Shown: positions 25,420 through 35,099 of the stretch, piece by piece
How positions within the stretch are numbered: the first letter of the stretch is position 1
How the letters are laid out: each line of letters begins with the position of its first letter
Translations under genes and position numbers: made by a program
Notes under the pieces: model-generated
The model's input: the letters and a program-made list of their open reading frames with translations, nothing else
Told to the model about the DNA's origin: nothing
The model's database searches: none
Origin: Cuniculiplasma divulgatum
Lineage (GTDB): Archaea > Thermoplasmatota > Thermoplasmata > Thermoplasmatales > Thermoplasmataceae
Direction of reading: 5' to 3'
Assembly: GCA_031200235.1 (NCBI GenBank)
Contig: CP133595.1
Location: 62,001-126,000 of the forward strand
Length of the DNA stretch: 64,000 nt

Positions 25420-26787
25420 TCAGTTCGCTATCTGTTCCACATATTTTCTTGTACTCTTTGGACCAAGAACTATGAGAACAACTGAAACAATCACAACCAG
25501 AATCCATACGAAGGCGAATATTCCTGGTGCATTCTTAGATCCTATGAATACTGCTATGAACAGCACCAGTATTGTTGTGGATATCCTGCTTATAGAGTAA
25601 ACAAAGCCTGCAGCTGTAGTCCTTACCCTTGTTGGGAATATCTCTGCATTGTACTGGTGCATGAAGTTTGAGAAGTTCCACAGCATAAAGGCAGTCAGGA
25701 AACCGAATATGACGACCTCATCCAGCCCATGTATGATAGCGAAGAATGTTCCGAATACTCCACCAAGTACTGCAAAGAGGATTATTCCCCACTTTCTTTC
25801 AATCTTGTCGATTATGAATATGTTGAATATGCTGCCGAATACAAAGCCCGAGAATATCACTGCGGCTGCTCCCAGAGGATCACTTTTTGGGAAAGACACT
25901 GTTACAAGGCCGGGCGCAAATGTCACAAAGCCATAGAAGATGCCAGACTGGAAGAACATGAAAATTGCCATCATTATGGTTGTCTTCCGCACGTCTGGAG
26001 CAAAAATATCCTTGTATTTTGATACACGAACTGGCACTTCAAGCGTATCAGTTACAGGTGGAAGCTCTTTGAGTCCTGCACTTTTCTTGACCTCGGCTTC
26101 TATCTTATCCATCATGGTTTCTGCTTCCTCAAGCTTTCCATGATTTGCCAGCCACCTGGGGGACTCCTTCAGCCTGAATCTTATGAGCCATACAACAATA
26201 CCTGCAGCTCCCATGAACCAGAGAGGAATCCTGAATGAATAATATCCCATGTGTTGTGTGATTGAAGTTATGAATATGATCAGTGGGGCAGCAGTGACTG
26301 CTATTGTGTATATCAATGCAAGCCAGGCACCCCTGTTCTTACCCGTGAAAACTTCAGTTCCATAGCTGTCAACAAGTGGAAATTCTCCTCCAACACCTAT
26401 ACCTCCAATCAACACAAAGATTCCAATCAGAGGCCACGAATTCATGAAACCAGCAATTATCATTCCAAGACCAAATACAAGCTGGTTGATCAGGAATACC
26501 GCTCTTCTTCCCCTTGCATCCGCGAGTCTACCGAAAACTATTGAGCCCACAAACTCTCCCGCAAAGAAAAATGCGGGAAAAGCAAATGTTGACAGATTAC
26601 CGGTCAGATGATAATATGTCGCCACCAGACCAAGAATAGCCCCGTTTCCCAGAAGCATCAAACTCTCAGCCCATTCTCCACTGGTGAGCATGAGCGCGAA
26701 TTTTGTGTGGAAACTGCTAAAAGGCAATCTCTCGAGTCTGCCAGCTATATTTTCTCTACTGGTATCGCCCTTAGTGTCTTCTACCAT
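25420..26787 (-). CDS. MFS transporter, sugar/carboxylate porter type
   Basis: A 455-residue carrier with 12 predicted membrane helices. The loop 2-3 motif GRLADARGRRAVF, the acidic EFPLVDSYGTEVF segment in helix 4-5 and RFRLKESPRWLANHGKLEEAE after helix 6 place it among sugar-porter-like MFS proteins, many of which carry organic acids. It is divergent from lutAB-like genes across a 419-nt control region, so uptake of lactate or another hydroxy acid is a reasonable guess. Confidence 0.85.
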   Translation of the reverse strand: MVEDTKGDTSRENIAGRLERLPFSSFHTKFALMLTSGEWAESLMLLGNGAILGLVATYYHLTGNLSTFAFPAFFFAGEFVGSIVFGRLADARGRRAVFLINQLVFGLGMIIAGFMNSWPLIGIFVLIGGIGVGGEFPLVDSYGTEVFTGKNRGAWLALIYTIAVTAAPLIIFITSITQHMGYYSFRIPLWFMGAAGIVVWLIRFRLKESPRWLANHGKLEEAETMMDKIEAEVKKSAGLKELPPVTDTLEVPVRVSKYKDIFAPDVRKTTIMMAIFMFFQSGIFYGFVTFAPGLVTVSFPKSDPLGAAAVIFSGFVFGSIFNIFIIDKIERKWGIILFAVLGGVFGTFFAIIHGLDEVVIFGFLTAFMLWNFSNFMHQYNAEIFPTRVRTTAAGFVYSISRISTTILVLFIAVFIGSKNAPGIFAFVWILVVIVSVVLIVLGPKSTRKYVEQIAN

Positions 26788-27206
26788 GTCTTGATCTAAT
26801 TTCAGTCCGTATTTATAATTACATTATAACCTGTTAGAAATTGTTAAATCATAGATTCTGCACTTAATAGGTTAGAAGATTTTTCCAGAAATGACGCAAA
26901 AACTGTTAAATCGTTGTACCAAACAGGATATAGCGTACTATTAACTTTTAAATTTTGACCCGATTGAAAATATTCTACATCATTTTCACAACTGTAACGA
27001 AAAAGGATGCTTGTATCCCCGTTTTATCAAATGTTTCCTGTTATTTTGCCTCAAATTTTCTTTAAACCATGCTGTGGGTATCAGGCTAAAATAGTATTGA
27101 AATACTCCCTTGTCTGGTCAAAAACGCATTATGCTATGAAATAAATCTACGGCAACCCATGGGTCAATTTTAATAACCATTCAGATTATTTCTTCAGGGT
27201 GGTATA
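26788..27206. promoter_or_regulatory. Control region between the MFS carrier and lutAB
   Basis: A 419-nt AT-rich divergent region. On the minus strand AATTATAAAT (26811-26820) is ~28 nt before the carrier ATG. On the plus strand TTTTAATAAC (about 27168-27177) and GGTGG just before ATG 27207 serve lutA. Two direct copies of TGTTAAATC (26842-26850 and 26904-26912), with a related TGTTAGAAA at 26832, are candidate regulator sites. No coding sequence seen. Confidence 0.5.
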
Positions 27207-28109
27207 ATGGATGAAAAGGCTGTTATGAAAGAGCTTCCTGCTGTCCGGAAGCTTGTATACGGGAACCTTATGGAAACGTACCTTCCTTTCCCTGTTGATA
27301 TGAAAGCAAGCAGCAGATGGGCTGTTGAGGCTGACGTCCCACGTAATACTGACACCATAATTTTCACATCACATATGTATCAGATGGGGAGCATGTTTAA
27401 AAATTATGAGAAATACATTCCCCTGTTCACAAAACTTGGAGGGTCCAAAATGATAGCCTCAGTTGGATCACGGTTAATCAAAACAGATAAATCAGAGGCT
27501 GAAAGATCAACCAGAATACTGAAAAATATCTACTCAATGCTGCTCAAGTCAGGCATAAAGTGTGGATACCTTTACGAGGATGAGCCTTACAGCGGTTCTC
27601 TGCTGCTTGAACTGGGATTTGTTGATGAGTTCATGGAGTACGGAAGAAAACTACTTTCCCTCTTCAAGTCAAGGGGTGTTAAGAATATATACACCGTTGA
27701 CCCGCATACAACCAACAGCCTGACAAATCTCAAGAAAATGATAGGATTTGACATTAAATCCACGCCTTACCTCAATGCCATCAGCGGCACAAATGGGTCT
27801 GGAAAGTTCGTTCTTCATGATTCCTGTCTGTATTCCAGATTTCTGGGCATGTATGACGATGTGCGGCTGGTAGCAAAGAACGCCGGAATTGAACTCCTTG
27901 AAGATCCTGATGTTACGGGGAAGTCAACCTCCTTCTGCTGTGGCGGACCCATCGGCCCAGTCAATGCAGAAATAAGCAGTAAGGTTGCAAGTCTGAGGGT
28001 AAAGCAGCTCAACACCGTTTCAGACACCATCCTGGTAGTCTGCCCACTATGTTATGAAAACCTGTCTGAATTCGGAAATGTGAAAGACATAGCTGAGGTG
28101 ATGGCATGA
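27207..28109 (+). CDS. lutA: LutA/LldE-like CCG-domain oxidoreductase subunit
   Basis: A 300-residue protein of the cysteine-rich CCG family (HdrB, GlpC, LldE/LutA) that binds an iron-sulfur cluster in electron-transfer complexes. The second CCG motif is clear: SFCCGGPIGPVNAEIS followed by VVCPLCYENL; an HDSC segment (VLHDSCLYSRF) stands for part of the first. The gene is coupled to lutB by an ATGA overlap. In bacteria LutABC oxidises L-lactate; no lutC is adjacent here. Family is firm, substrate inferred. Confidence 0.82.
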   Translation: MDEKAVMKELPAVRKLVYGNLMETYLPFPVDMKASSRWAVEADVPRNTDTIIFTSHMYQMGSMFKNYEKYIPLFTKLGGSKMIASVGSRLIKTDKSEAERSTRILKNIYSMLLKSGIKCGYLYEDEPYSGSLLLELGFVDEFMEYGRKLLSLFKSRGVKNIYTVDPHTTNSLTNLKKMIGFDIKSTPYLNAISGTNGSGKFVLHDSCLYSRFLGMYDDVRLVAKNAGIELLEDPDVTGKSTSFCCGGPIGPVNAEISSKVASLRVKQLNTVSDTILVVCPLCYENLSEFGNVKDIAEVMA

Positions 28110-29248
28110 ACTGGACAGATGTGGCAGACCTGGTGATAAAAGGGAACAACAGGGAAGTTGAACATGTACTGAAGAATTATCCGTATATTCCAGCCATAGC
28201 TGAAGATCTCAGGAAAAAGAAGCTTCAGGTCCTCGAGGATCTCCCCAGGTACATTCAGGAAACCATGAAAAATGTGGAGAAACTTGGCGGTCATGCATAT
28301 CTGGCCAGGGATGCAGATGAAGCCCGCAAAATAATAGGCAAAATTGTCAGTACAAAGAAAACTGTCGTGTTCTCAAAGTCAAACGTTGCCTATGAGATAG
28401 GGCTCAGAGAATTCCTTCAGGAAACTGGAAATGATGCATGGGAGACTGATCTGGGAGAATATCTTGTTCAGTTGCAGAACGGATGGCCTGCACATATCGT
28501 TGCACCTGCAATTGATCTTACAAGAGAGGATGCTGCTACCCTGGTTTCCAGGATTGACAAAAACATCACAAAAGATTCGAAGATTGAAGATATTGTGGCT
28601 GCAGTTAGGAAATTTCTCATGGATAAATACATAAAAGCCGACGTTGGAATAACAGGAGCAAACGCTGTAGCAGCAGATTCGGGTTCCATAGCGCTTGTTG
28701 AAAACGAGGGAAACATAAGGATCGATTCAGTACTTCCCCAGACCCACATTTCTGTTACTGGCATTGACAAGATCGTTCCAACTCTTCCAGACGCACTGAA
28801 TGAGATCTATGTGCAGTCAGCTTATGCCGGGTTATTTCCGCCAACATACATCAATATCACTTCCGGTCCCAGCTCCACGGGCGATATTGAGTTGAAACGT
28901 GTATCTCCAGCCACTGGCCCCAAGGATTTTCACCTTGTGCTCATTGACAACGGGAGGCTGAATGCCAGCAGGGATGAAAAGATCAAGGAAGCACTGCTCT
29001 GTATCAAATGCGGGAGATGCTACCTGGCATGCCCGGTATACAGAGCCATTGGAAAGGAATGGATATCCACAAAATCTCCCTACGGGGGACCCACTGGAGT
29101 AATGTGGAATTACATCACAAACAACGATCCATGGCCTGCTTCATTCTGCATGCATTCCGGTGGATGCTCCGAAGTGTGTCCAATGAAGATTGACATTCCA
29201 ACGGTGATCAGGGAGATAAAGTCCCGCGGAAACCGAACGCTATCATGA
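28106..29248 (+). CDS. lutB: LutB-like LUD-domain iron-sulfur protein
   Basis: A 380-residue protein with an N-terminal LUD domain (residues ~50-280, including VFSKSNVAYEIGLREFL and TGANAVAADSGSIALVENEGN) and a C-terminal ferredoxin-like region with CIKCGRCYLACP. The second cluster motif reads SFCMHSGGCSEVCPM, a C-x5-C-x3-C spacing instead of the usual C-x2-C-x3-C (two extra or shifted residues). With LutA it should pass electrons from a hydroxy-acid oxidation. It is shorter than many bacterial LutB because the C-terminal domain is truncated. Confidence 0.85.
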   Translation: MNWTDVADLVIKGNNREVEHVLKNYPYIPAIAEDLRKKKLQVLEDLPRYIQETMKNVEKLGGHAYLARDADEARKIIGKIVSTKKTVVFSKSNVAYEIGLREFLQETGNDAWETDLGEYLVQLQNGWPAHIVAPAIDLTREDAATLVSRIDKNITKDSKIEDIVAAVRKFLMDKYIKADVGITGANAVAADSGSIALVENEGNIRIDSVLPQTHISVTGIDKIVPTLPDALNEIYVQSAYAGLFPPTYINITSGPSSTGDIELKRVSPATGPKDFHLVLIDNGRLNASRDEKIKEALLCIKCGRCYLACPVYRAIGKEWISTKSPYGGPTGVMWNYITNNDPWPASFCMHSGGCSEVCPMKIDIPTVIREIKSRGNRTLS

Positions 29249-29368
29249 ACAAGAATTCAGAAAGCCCTTCATAATGGAATGATGCATCTCTGGGAGTGGC
29301 TACCCTGATACTCCTTCGAAGCTGAAACAGTTCTAGGGTTTGGAATGGTGGAAACCTGCAGGCAAGGC

Positions 29369-30388
29369 CTAATCCAGGCCGATGCTGTTGATCAGGTTTC
29401 CTGAATGCCCGTCTATAACAAGTGCGATCTTCTTGCCCTTACTGTCAAATTTTGCGAACCATACAGGCACGTGAAGGAGTTCCGGGTCAGACGTATCGAT
29501 TTCTGTTACAAGGCTCCTGACACCATGGTGCTTCTGGTGTACCATTGCTGACTGCATCTGATCCACGTTGGTTTTGGCTTCATTCTTTGCAGAATCCTCC
29601 CCAATATCTCCATTCAAAACCTTGGTCCCCTTGGGAACTTTCGATGCGTCGAATATGACCCTGTCGGGGAGATCAAAAGTGTAGTTCCTTGGCTGGTATT
29701 CCGTAAGCCCTTTAACTGCTACCACCGGGTAATTGTAGTTCTGGTCCAGAGTGTATGACCGCACTGAGCCTGAGCCACCACCCATACCACCCATCATCAT
29801 GCCGCCCATTAGCATACCCCCCATCATTCCTCCTCCCATTCCTATTCGCCCACGTCCACCCATGGCGCTTCCCAGGAGACCCGCGAGAACAGCAGTTCCG
29901 GCAACTTTTCCAATCTCCTCACCGGTATCGACAGCGGTATAACGGGATCGGGCTGAGGCCGGGACAATCCAGTACGGGACAATGCTTAAGAAAATGCCTT
30001 CACTGGTGGATTTCTCTTCCATGTGCCTTCTTAACAACCCCCTGTCCATCAGTCTTTTGATGATCCCGGTGACTTCGTCAGTTGTCTGGATTTTTAGAGG
30101 CAGCATGGTGTTGGATTCAATGCTCTTCCACCCTTCATTGGCAAGGGATATGCTCGCTCCGCAATACTCGCATGTAATTATCATCTCGCCTATCTGAGGC
30201 TTTATTGGCGCTCCGCATCCCGGACACTTGAGTTCCGTAACATCGGATGCCGCTATGATCTTTTCACCGGTAGCCTGAGCTGGATGGCTGGAATCCTGTC
30301 CTGTTTTTCCCTGATCCTGCTTGAACCCACATTTCGGGCAGTATACAGCATCGTCTGGTATTTCCGAACCGCATTTGATGCAATACAT
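29369..30388 (-). CDS. Double zinc-ribbon protein with Gly/Met-rich segment
   Basis: A 339-residue protein starting with a zinc ribbon (YCIKCGSEIPDDAVYCPKCG), then a second CPGCGAPI...CEYCGAS ribbon at residues ~53-80. A central segment (about 180-215) is a glycine/methionine run (GMGGGMMGGMLMGGMMMGG) that may be membrane-associated. A beta-rich C-terminal half follows. It is last in a three-gene operon with an SPFH protein, 8 nt downstream. The arrangement resembles the Bacillus ydjGHI membrane-stress cluster; function inferred from that. Confidence 0.75.
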   Translation of the reverse strand: MYCIKCGSEIPDDAVYCPKCGFKQDQGKTGQDSSHPAQATGEKIIAASDVTELKCPGCGAPIKPQIGEMIITCEYCGASISLANEGWKSIESNTMLPLKIQTTDEVTGIIKRLMDRGLLRRHMEEKSTSEGIFLSIVPYWIVPASARSRYTAVDTGEEIGKVAGTAVLAGLLGSAMGGRGRIGMGGGMMGGMLMGGMMMGGMGGGSGSVRSYTLDQNYNYPVVAVKGLTEYQPRNYTFDLPDRVIFDASKVPKGTKVLNGDIGEDSAKNEAKTNVDQMQSAMVHQKHHGVRSLVTEIDTSDPELLHVPVWFAKFDSKGKKIALVIDGHSGNLINSIGLD

Positions 30389-30396
30389 CTCATCAC

Positions 30397-31542
30397 CTAA
30401 AGTTGTTTACCGCAATTTGGACAAAACTTTGCAGTAGATGATACTTCCGCACCACAGGAAGGACATTTCCTGGTTGCCGGGGTTGACATGTTAAAACCGC
30501 AATTCGGGCAGAATTTTGACCCGGCGGGAACTGCCGCACCACATTTGGGACACGTATTTGTTTGATTTCCCATAGGACTGCCGCAGTTCGGGCAGAAACT
30601 CACGTTGGCGGGCACCAGTGATCCGCATTTGGGACACGTCCTTGTGGGTTGAGTCTGGCTTGCACCCATCAGCTGCCCCGACATCCCGTAGCCCATCCCA
30701 GCGCCGGCTCCCAGACCAACTCCAAGGCCAGCTCCAGCTCCTGCAACGCCTGTTGGATTTTTTGCCGCATCAACCATGGCCTGTCCTGCCTGGTACTGGA
30801 TATAATTCACCCCCAGGACTGACATGTCGGACCTCGTATCAATAGCCTTCTGCACCTCGTCTGGGAGTGATATATTAAGGCCCTGAATCTTGTTGATCTC
30901 AACACCGTATTGCCTGAAATGATCAGGAGCCATTGCCAGTATTATCTGTTCAATTGTTGTGAGGTTTGCGGGTATGTCTGTAACCTTGAGACCTTTCTCC
31001 TTCATCTGGCCTAAGGCAGTATATACAAGGATTACAATCTGTTCCCGCATCCTTGCTTCCACATCATCGGATGTCTCAACATTGAATGTACCCACGAACT
31101 GGTTGATGAAGTTTTCAGGGCTGGATATCTTCCACCTGTATTCGCCGTAAACTTTAAGGTTGACAACCCCGAATGTGGGGTCTGTAAACTGGTATGGTTC
31201 CGGGCTGCCAAATTTCCCGTCAAGGAACCTTCTCTGTATGTAATAAACTTCAGCCTGCTGCTGAACACCCGAAAAAAACTTAAGAAGTTCTCCCACAACA
31301 GGTGCGTTGAAATCCGTCAGGGCATACCTGTTTGGCTGGTCAAAGTAGGTGAGAACTTTGCCGTCCCTGAAAAATACTGCAGTTTCGTCTTCCCTTACCA
31401 CAATATTATCATTAAGCCGGATGAGTCTGGGAACCTTCCACATTACGTTTCCTTCCTTGAACTGCGTTTCCCAGGCTATTGTAATTGAACCGGCAACACT
31501 GCCACCTGAATATGGTATCTTGCTAGATTTTTTTCCAAACAT
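30397..31542 (-). CDS. SPFH/band-7-like protein with three C-terminal zinc ribbons (YdjI-like)
   Basis: A 381-residue protein with a YdjI-type SPFH domain (residues ~20-240; MWKVPRLIRLNDNIVVREDETAVFF-type start, no N-terminal membrane helix), an Ala/Gly-rich linker, and three tandem zinc ribbons near residues 300-381, each CPxCG-x10-12-CPNCG. SPFH proteins scaffold membranes; YdjI is recruited to stressed membranes in Bacillus. Its ATG overlaps the upstream stop (TGATG). Confidence 0.85.
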   Translation of the reverse strand: MFGKKSSKIPYSGGSVAGSITIAWETQFKEGNVMWKVPRLIRLNDNIVVREDETAVFFRDGKVLTYFDQPNRYALTDFNAPVVGELLKFFSGVQQQAEVYYIQRRFLDGKFGSPEPYQFTDPTFGVVNLKVYGEYRWKISSPENFINQFVGTFNVETSDDVEARMREQIVILVYTALGQMKEKGLKVTDIPANLTTIEQIILAMAPDHFRQYGVEINKIQGLNISLPDEVQKAIDTRSDMSVLGVNYIQYQAGQAMVDAAKNPTGVAGAGAGLGVGLGAGAGMGYGMSGQLMGASQTQPTRTCPKCGSLVPANVSFCPNCGSPMGNQTNTCPKCGAAVPAGSKFCPNCGFNMSTPATRKCPSCGAEVSSTAKFCPNCGKQL

Positions 31543-32099
31543 CAGACTGAGCCTCCTGGCACCTGTTTTATGCTCTCAACAGTTATGACCCTTTGCTCCC
31601 ACGAATATTTCATTTTCTGAATGTTATCCTTAATATCCGAGATTCTCCTGGCAAGAGTTTCCTCTTCTGGGCTTTCCAGCAGTTTTGAAAGATCACACAG
31701 CTGAGCAGTGGCAGAAGCTCCCTGAAGGAATGCATAATCATATTCATAAAGTGAATTCAACCTTGCCGCGTTGATCCTGATGGCAGGTGATATTCCGGAA
31801 TAAACCTGCTCGGAATGGAGGAGTTCCCCCTCAAACTGCTGTAGCTGAGACAGCACAGATGCGATCGTGGTCAGCATCTGGAAGTTTCCCGAAGAAACCA
31901 CTGCGGACCTGGCATCCTGAAGCCTGCTTTCTGATAGCTGCAGCAGGTAGGAAACCTGCTTTCTCAGCAGTGCATCCGCCACTCGGATGTCATCGAGCTG
32001 CCTGTAGCCTTTGAATCCGGGTATTACAAGCTGTATCTTCTTCAGTAATCCACGGCTTTCGTCCACCTCTCCCCTGATGTCAGGATCTGTAGAATTCAT
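31542..32099 (-). CDS. Helical protein of the SPFH/zinc-ribbon operon, unknown function
   Basis: A 185-residue, largely alpha-helical soluble protein with probable coiled coils (around LRKQVSYLLQLSESRLQDARSAV and LARRISDIKDNIQKMK). It is the first gene of the operon and overlaps the SPFH gene by one base. I do not recognise the family; by position it could play the part that PspA-like or YdjH-like helical partners play in bacterial SPFH systems, but there is no clear PspA signature. Confidence 0.7.
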   Translation of the reverse strand: MNSTDPDIRGEVDESRGLLKKIQLVIPGFKGYRQLDDIRVADALLRKQVSYLLQLSESRLQDARSAVVSSGNFQMLTTIASVLSQLQQFEGELLHSEQVYSGISPAIRINAARLNSLYEYDYAFLQGASATAQLCDLSKLLESPEEETLARRISDIKDNIQKMKYSWEQRVITVESIKQVPGGSV

Positions 32100-32258
32100 G
32101 TAATTGCCACACTCTCGATCATGATTTGCTATATATCATTATCCAGATCTTATATTATTCGCCCATATGGGTGCCTCTGCTGAACCATGAAGTTACTACC
32201 TCAATTTAAAGTAAACTATGTCTTAACAAAAAAAGGACGGAAGAGAAACTGCGCTGTT

Positions 32259-32435
32259 TCACTCTGTGCCTGTTTTCCTCATTTCCTCCTGGAATCTTCC
32301 AAGCTCGCTTGCCCTTACTTCCAGGATAAAAGCGCCCACGTATTCACAGTCATCGCACTTATAAACGGCCCCTGCAACACCTCCAGCGATCCAGTTTATG
32401 TGAATTGAGCCGCATTTCGGGCACACCTTGATCAT
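32259..32435 (-). CDS. Small single zinc-ribbon protein
   Basis: A 58-residue protein beginning MIKVCPKCGSIHINW with a second pair CDDCEYVG, i.e. a rubredoxin-like zinc knuckle, followed by a short hydrophobic and an amphipathic helix. A TTG at 32450 would add five residues; ATG 32435 puts the ribbon at the N-terminus as is usual. It sits upstream of the SPFH/zinc-ribbon operon in the same direction and may belong to it. Confidence 0.65.
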   Translation of the reverse strand: MIKVCPKCGSIHINWIAGGVAGAVYKCDDCEYVGAFILEVRASELGRFQEEMRKTGTE

Positions 32436-32681
32436 TTCGCTTTCCTTCAAGATTACCAGCTGTTCAACATTCCCTGCTGATTATAATATGTATCTATGTC
32501 CAGTATATTATTGAATGAATATGGAACCTCAGTGAGAAGGAATGCCTGCATTTGAACTTGTATATTTTACCGGGATTTACCCACATTGAAGGAAAATTGC
32601 CACAAAATTCCAGCAGGATTTTCTGTTGTTCTGCTCTTAACGCTGGGTTAATAACACATTAGGGCATTTCATAAACAATAG

Positions 32682-34802
32682 ATGATTAAAATGGCAACAG
32701 AAGGAAATACCGTTGGTAATGGAGATATCCAGAAGCTATTCAAACCGGCGTCCATAGCAGTTATTGGCGCGTCTTCTGACCCTGATAAGATCGGATACCA
32801 GATTGTTCTAAACCTTAAGGATGGAGGATACAAGGGGAAAATATTCCCGGTTAATCCAAAAGCAAAAGAAATCCTGGGATTCCGGGTATATCCAGATGTT
32901 GCCGCAATAGGAGAGAAAATAGATCTTGCCCTGCTTTCAGTTCCTGCAGCAATAACTCCACAGGTCGCTGAAGAATGCGGGAAAGCTGGCGTGGGGAGCA
33001 TAATAGTTGTTGCATCCGGCTTTTCCGAGGTTGGGAACAGCGATCTTGAGGCCAGGCTTCTGGATTCTGCAAAGAAATACAATGTTAGAATGCTTGGGCC
33101 AAATGTTGTTGGTCTGCTGAGCAACCCCATGAGGATGAATGCTTCATTTGCTCCGTTTCTTCCGTACGCAGGCAAGATCGGAATGGTTTCTCAGAGCGGA
33201 GCCATGATAATAGCTCTGGATGCCAAGACATGGGTTGACAGGATTGGCATGAGCTATCTCGTAAGCATAGGAAATATGGCAGACCTTGATTTTTCAGATA
33301 TCCTGACTTACCTGGTGAATGATGAGGATACATCCTGTATTACACTTTACGTAGAAGGAATCAAGAATGGAAGGAGATTTCTTGATGTGGGAAGAAATTC
33401 CAACAAGCCCATCGTTATGCTCAAGGCTGGAAAATCAAAGCATGGATCAGTCGCAGCAAGTTCACACACAGGTTCCCTGGCTGGATCTGACAAAATATAT
33501 GACGGTGCTATGAAGCAGGCTGGCATCCTGAGGGCAGACACTATCGACGATCTCTTTGACATGTCTCTGGCGCTTTCCCTCCAGCCAACCATGAAGGGAC
33601 CCAACCTTCTGATAATAACAAATGGTGGAGGTATTGGAGTACTGGCAACTGACGCCAGCGAGATGTATGGCATCCCAATTGATACCCCGTCTGATGAGCT
33701 CCGTCACAAACTGGCTGCCTTCATGCCATCCTTTGCCAGCACTAAAAACCCAATAGACATGAGCGCAATGGCAACAGGGAACACGTATCAGGATGTCATC
33801 ACCAATGCACTCCAGGATCCAGGAGTGGACGGGGTGGTGGTCCTTTACTGCGAGGTTTCAAACCTTGATCCCCAGGTTGCGGCAAAGTCAATACTGAAGG
33901 GAAAAATTGAGTCCGGAGTGGACAAACCGGTCTGTGTGGGAATGGTAGGAGGAGAGGCAACTGAACGTGCAATTGAATGGCTCCAGAAGAATGAAATCCC
34001 CTCGTATACCTCACCGGAGAAAGCTGTCATGGCAATGTCAACCCTCAGAAAGCATGAGGTCCTGAATCAGAACAGGAAGGCTGCAACTGATGTCAAAGGA
34101 ATAAGACGCGACGATGTGGACGCAATTCTTCGGGAAAAGGTCAGCAGTGGCAACAGGCTTGTTTCCGAAATCGAGTCCAAGAAAATATTCAGTCTCTATG
34201 GAATACATGTGAATTCAAGCGAACTTGCCACAAATGAGGAAGAACTTAAGAACGTGGCCAGAAACTTCCAGTTTCCAGTAGTTCTCAAGATACAGAGCAA
34301 AGACATATCGCACAAATTCGATGTGGGAGGTGTAATACTGAACATAAAGAACATGGATGCCCTCATGGATTCTTATCACCAGATGATAAAAACTGTGTCG
34401 CAGAAAGCACCGGATGCAAAAATAGATGGAGTTGTGGTGGAAGAAATGCTCAGACCGGGGCTTGAAACCATTGTGGGCACTGCAGTTGATCCTTCCTTCG
34501 GTCCATCTGTTATGTTCGGAATGGGTGGAACAAATGTTGAGGCCATTGGAGATGTTACTTTCAGGGTTGCACCCGTGGACAGTTTCAATGCCAGGCAGAT
34601 GATCTCCGAGACACTTGCGGGGAGGCTTTTCAAGGGTACCAGAGGCAGAAAGGATCTTGACATGGATTCAGTTATAGACACAATTCAGAAAATAGGGCTA
34701 CTTGCTTACAATCACCCCCAGATAAAGGAAATTGATGTCAATCCCCTCACAGTCTATGAGGATGGCTGTATCGCGGTTGATGCCAGAATAATACTGAATT
34801 AA
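32682..34802 (+). CDS. Acyl-CoA/acetate-CoA ligase, ADP-forming, fused alpha-beta
   Basis: A 706-residue enzyme that interconverts acyl-CoA, ADP and phosphate with acid, ATP and CoA, an archaeal energy-conserving step. Order: CoA-binding domain (FKPASIAVIGASSDPDKIGY), succinyl-CoA-ligase-like domain with the phosphorylated His loop SSHTGSLAGSDKIYDGA, and a C-terminal ATP-grasp domain (FPVVLKIQSKDISHKFDVGG; EIDVNPL). Single-polypeptide fusions of alpha and beta parts occur in several archaea. A GTTAATAAC box (32646-32654) is ~30 nt upstream. The substrate could be acetate or branched/aryl acids. Confidence 0.92.
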   Translation: MIKMATEGNTVGNGDIQKLFKPASIAVIGASSDPDKIGYQIVLNLKDGGYKGKIFPVNPKAKEILGFRVYPDVAAIGEKIDLALLSVPAAITPQVAEECGKAGVGSIIVVASGFSEVGNSDLEARLLDSAKKYNVRMLGPNVVGLLSNPMRMNASFAPFLPYAGKIGMVSQSGAMIIALDAKTWVDRIGMSYLVSIGNMADLDFSDILTYLVNDEDTSCITLYVEGIKNGRRFLDVGRNSNKPIVMLKAGKSKHGSVAASSHTGSLAGSDKIYDGAMKQAGILRADTIDDLFDMSLALSLQPTMKGPNLLIITNGGGIGVLATDASEMYGIPIDTPSDELRHKLAAFMPSFASTKNPIDMSAMATGNTYQDVITNALQDPGVDGVVVLYCEVSNLDPQVAAKSILKGKIESGVDKPVCVGMVGGEATERAIEWLQKNEIPSYTSPEKAVMAMSTLRKHEVLNQNRKAATDVKGIRRDDVDAILREKVSSGNRLVSEIESKKIFSLYGIHVNSSELATNEEELKNVARNFQFPVVLKIQSKDISHKFDVGGVILNIKNMDALMDSYHQMIKTVSQKAPDAKIDGVVVEEMLRPGLETIVGTAVDPSFGPSVMFGMGGTNVEAIGDVTFRVAPVDSFNARQMISETLAGRLFKGTRGRKDLDMDSVIDTIQKIGLLAYNHPQIKEIDVNPLTVYEDGCIAVDARIILN

Positions 34803-35099
34803 TGAATGCCCTGAATTATTCAGGGAAAAGCAGATTTGAAATCAATGCTGGGCCAATTTATCTGGCAGTCATCCCGGACATCTCCCTGACCGGAGCAATG
34901 AAGGGGAACTGGCAATTTACTTTAGAAGTACTGGAAATAAATTTCCACAAAGCTGGATTTTTGGGGACTCAAATGATGCGTTCTTCCCGTCTATCAGATT
35001 TAAAGACCTGTGAAAACTTCCCGATTCTTTACTCCAAAACCTGAATTATGCATTCATGGAACTTCGAAAGTTTCTGTGCAAGGGATAAAAAAACCATGT
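34803..35099. other. Non-coding gap
   Basis: 297 nt between the CoA ligase and a convergent membrane protein gene. A frame of 80 codons starts at 34802 but lacks any family pattern, so I leave it uncalled. No RNA gene or strong repeat seen. Confidence 0.45.

Noticed and set aside
34802-35044. 80-codon frame after the CoA ligase
   Set aside because: No recognisable family, poor codon pattern, no ribosome site other than the overlap with the upstream stop.
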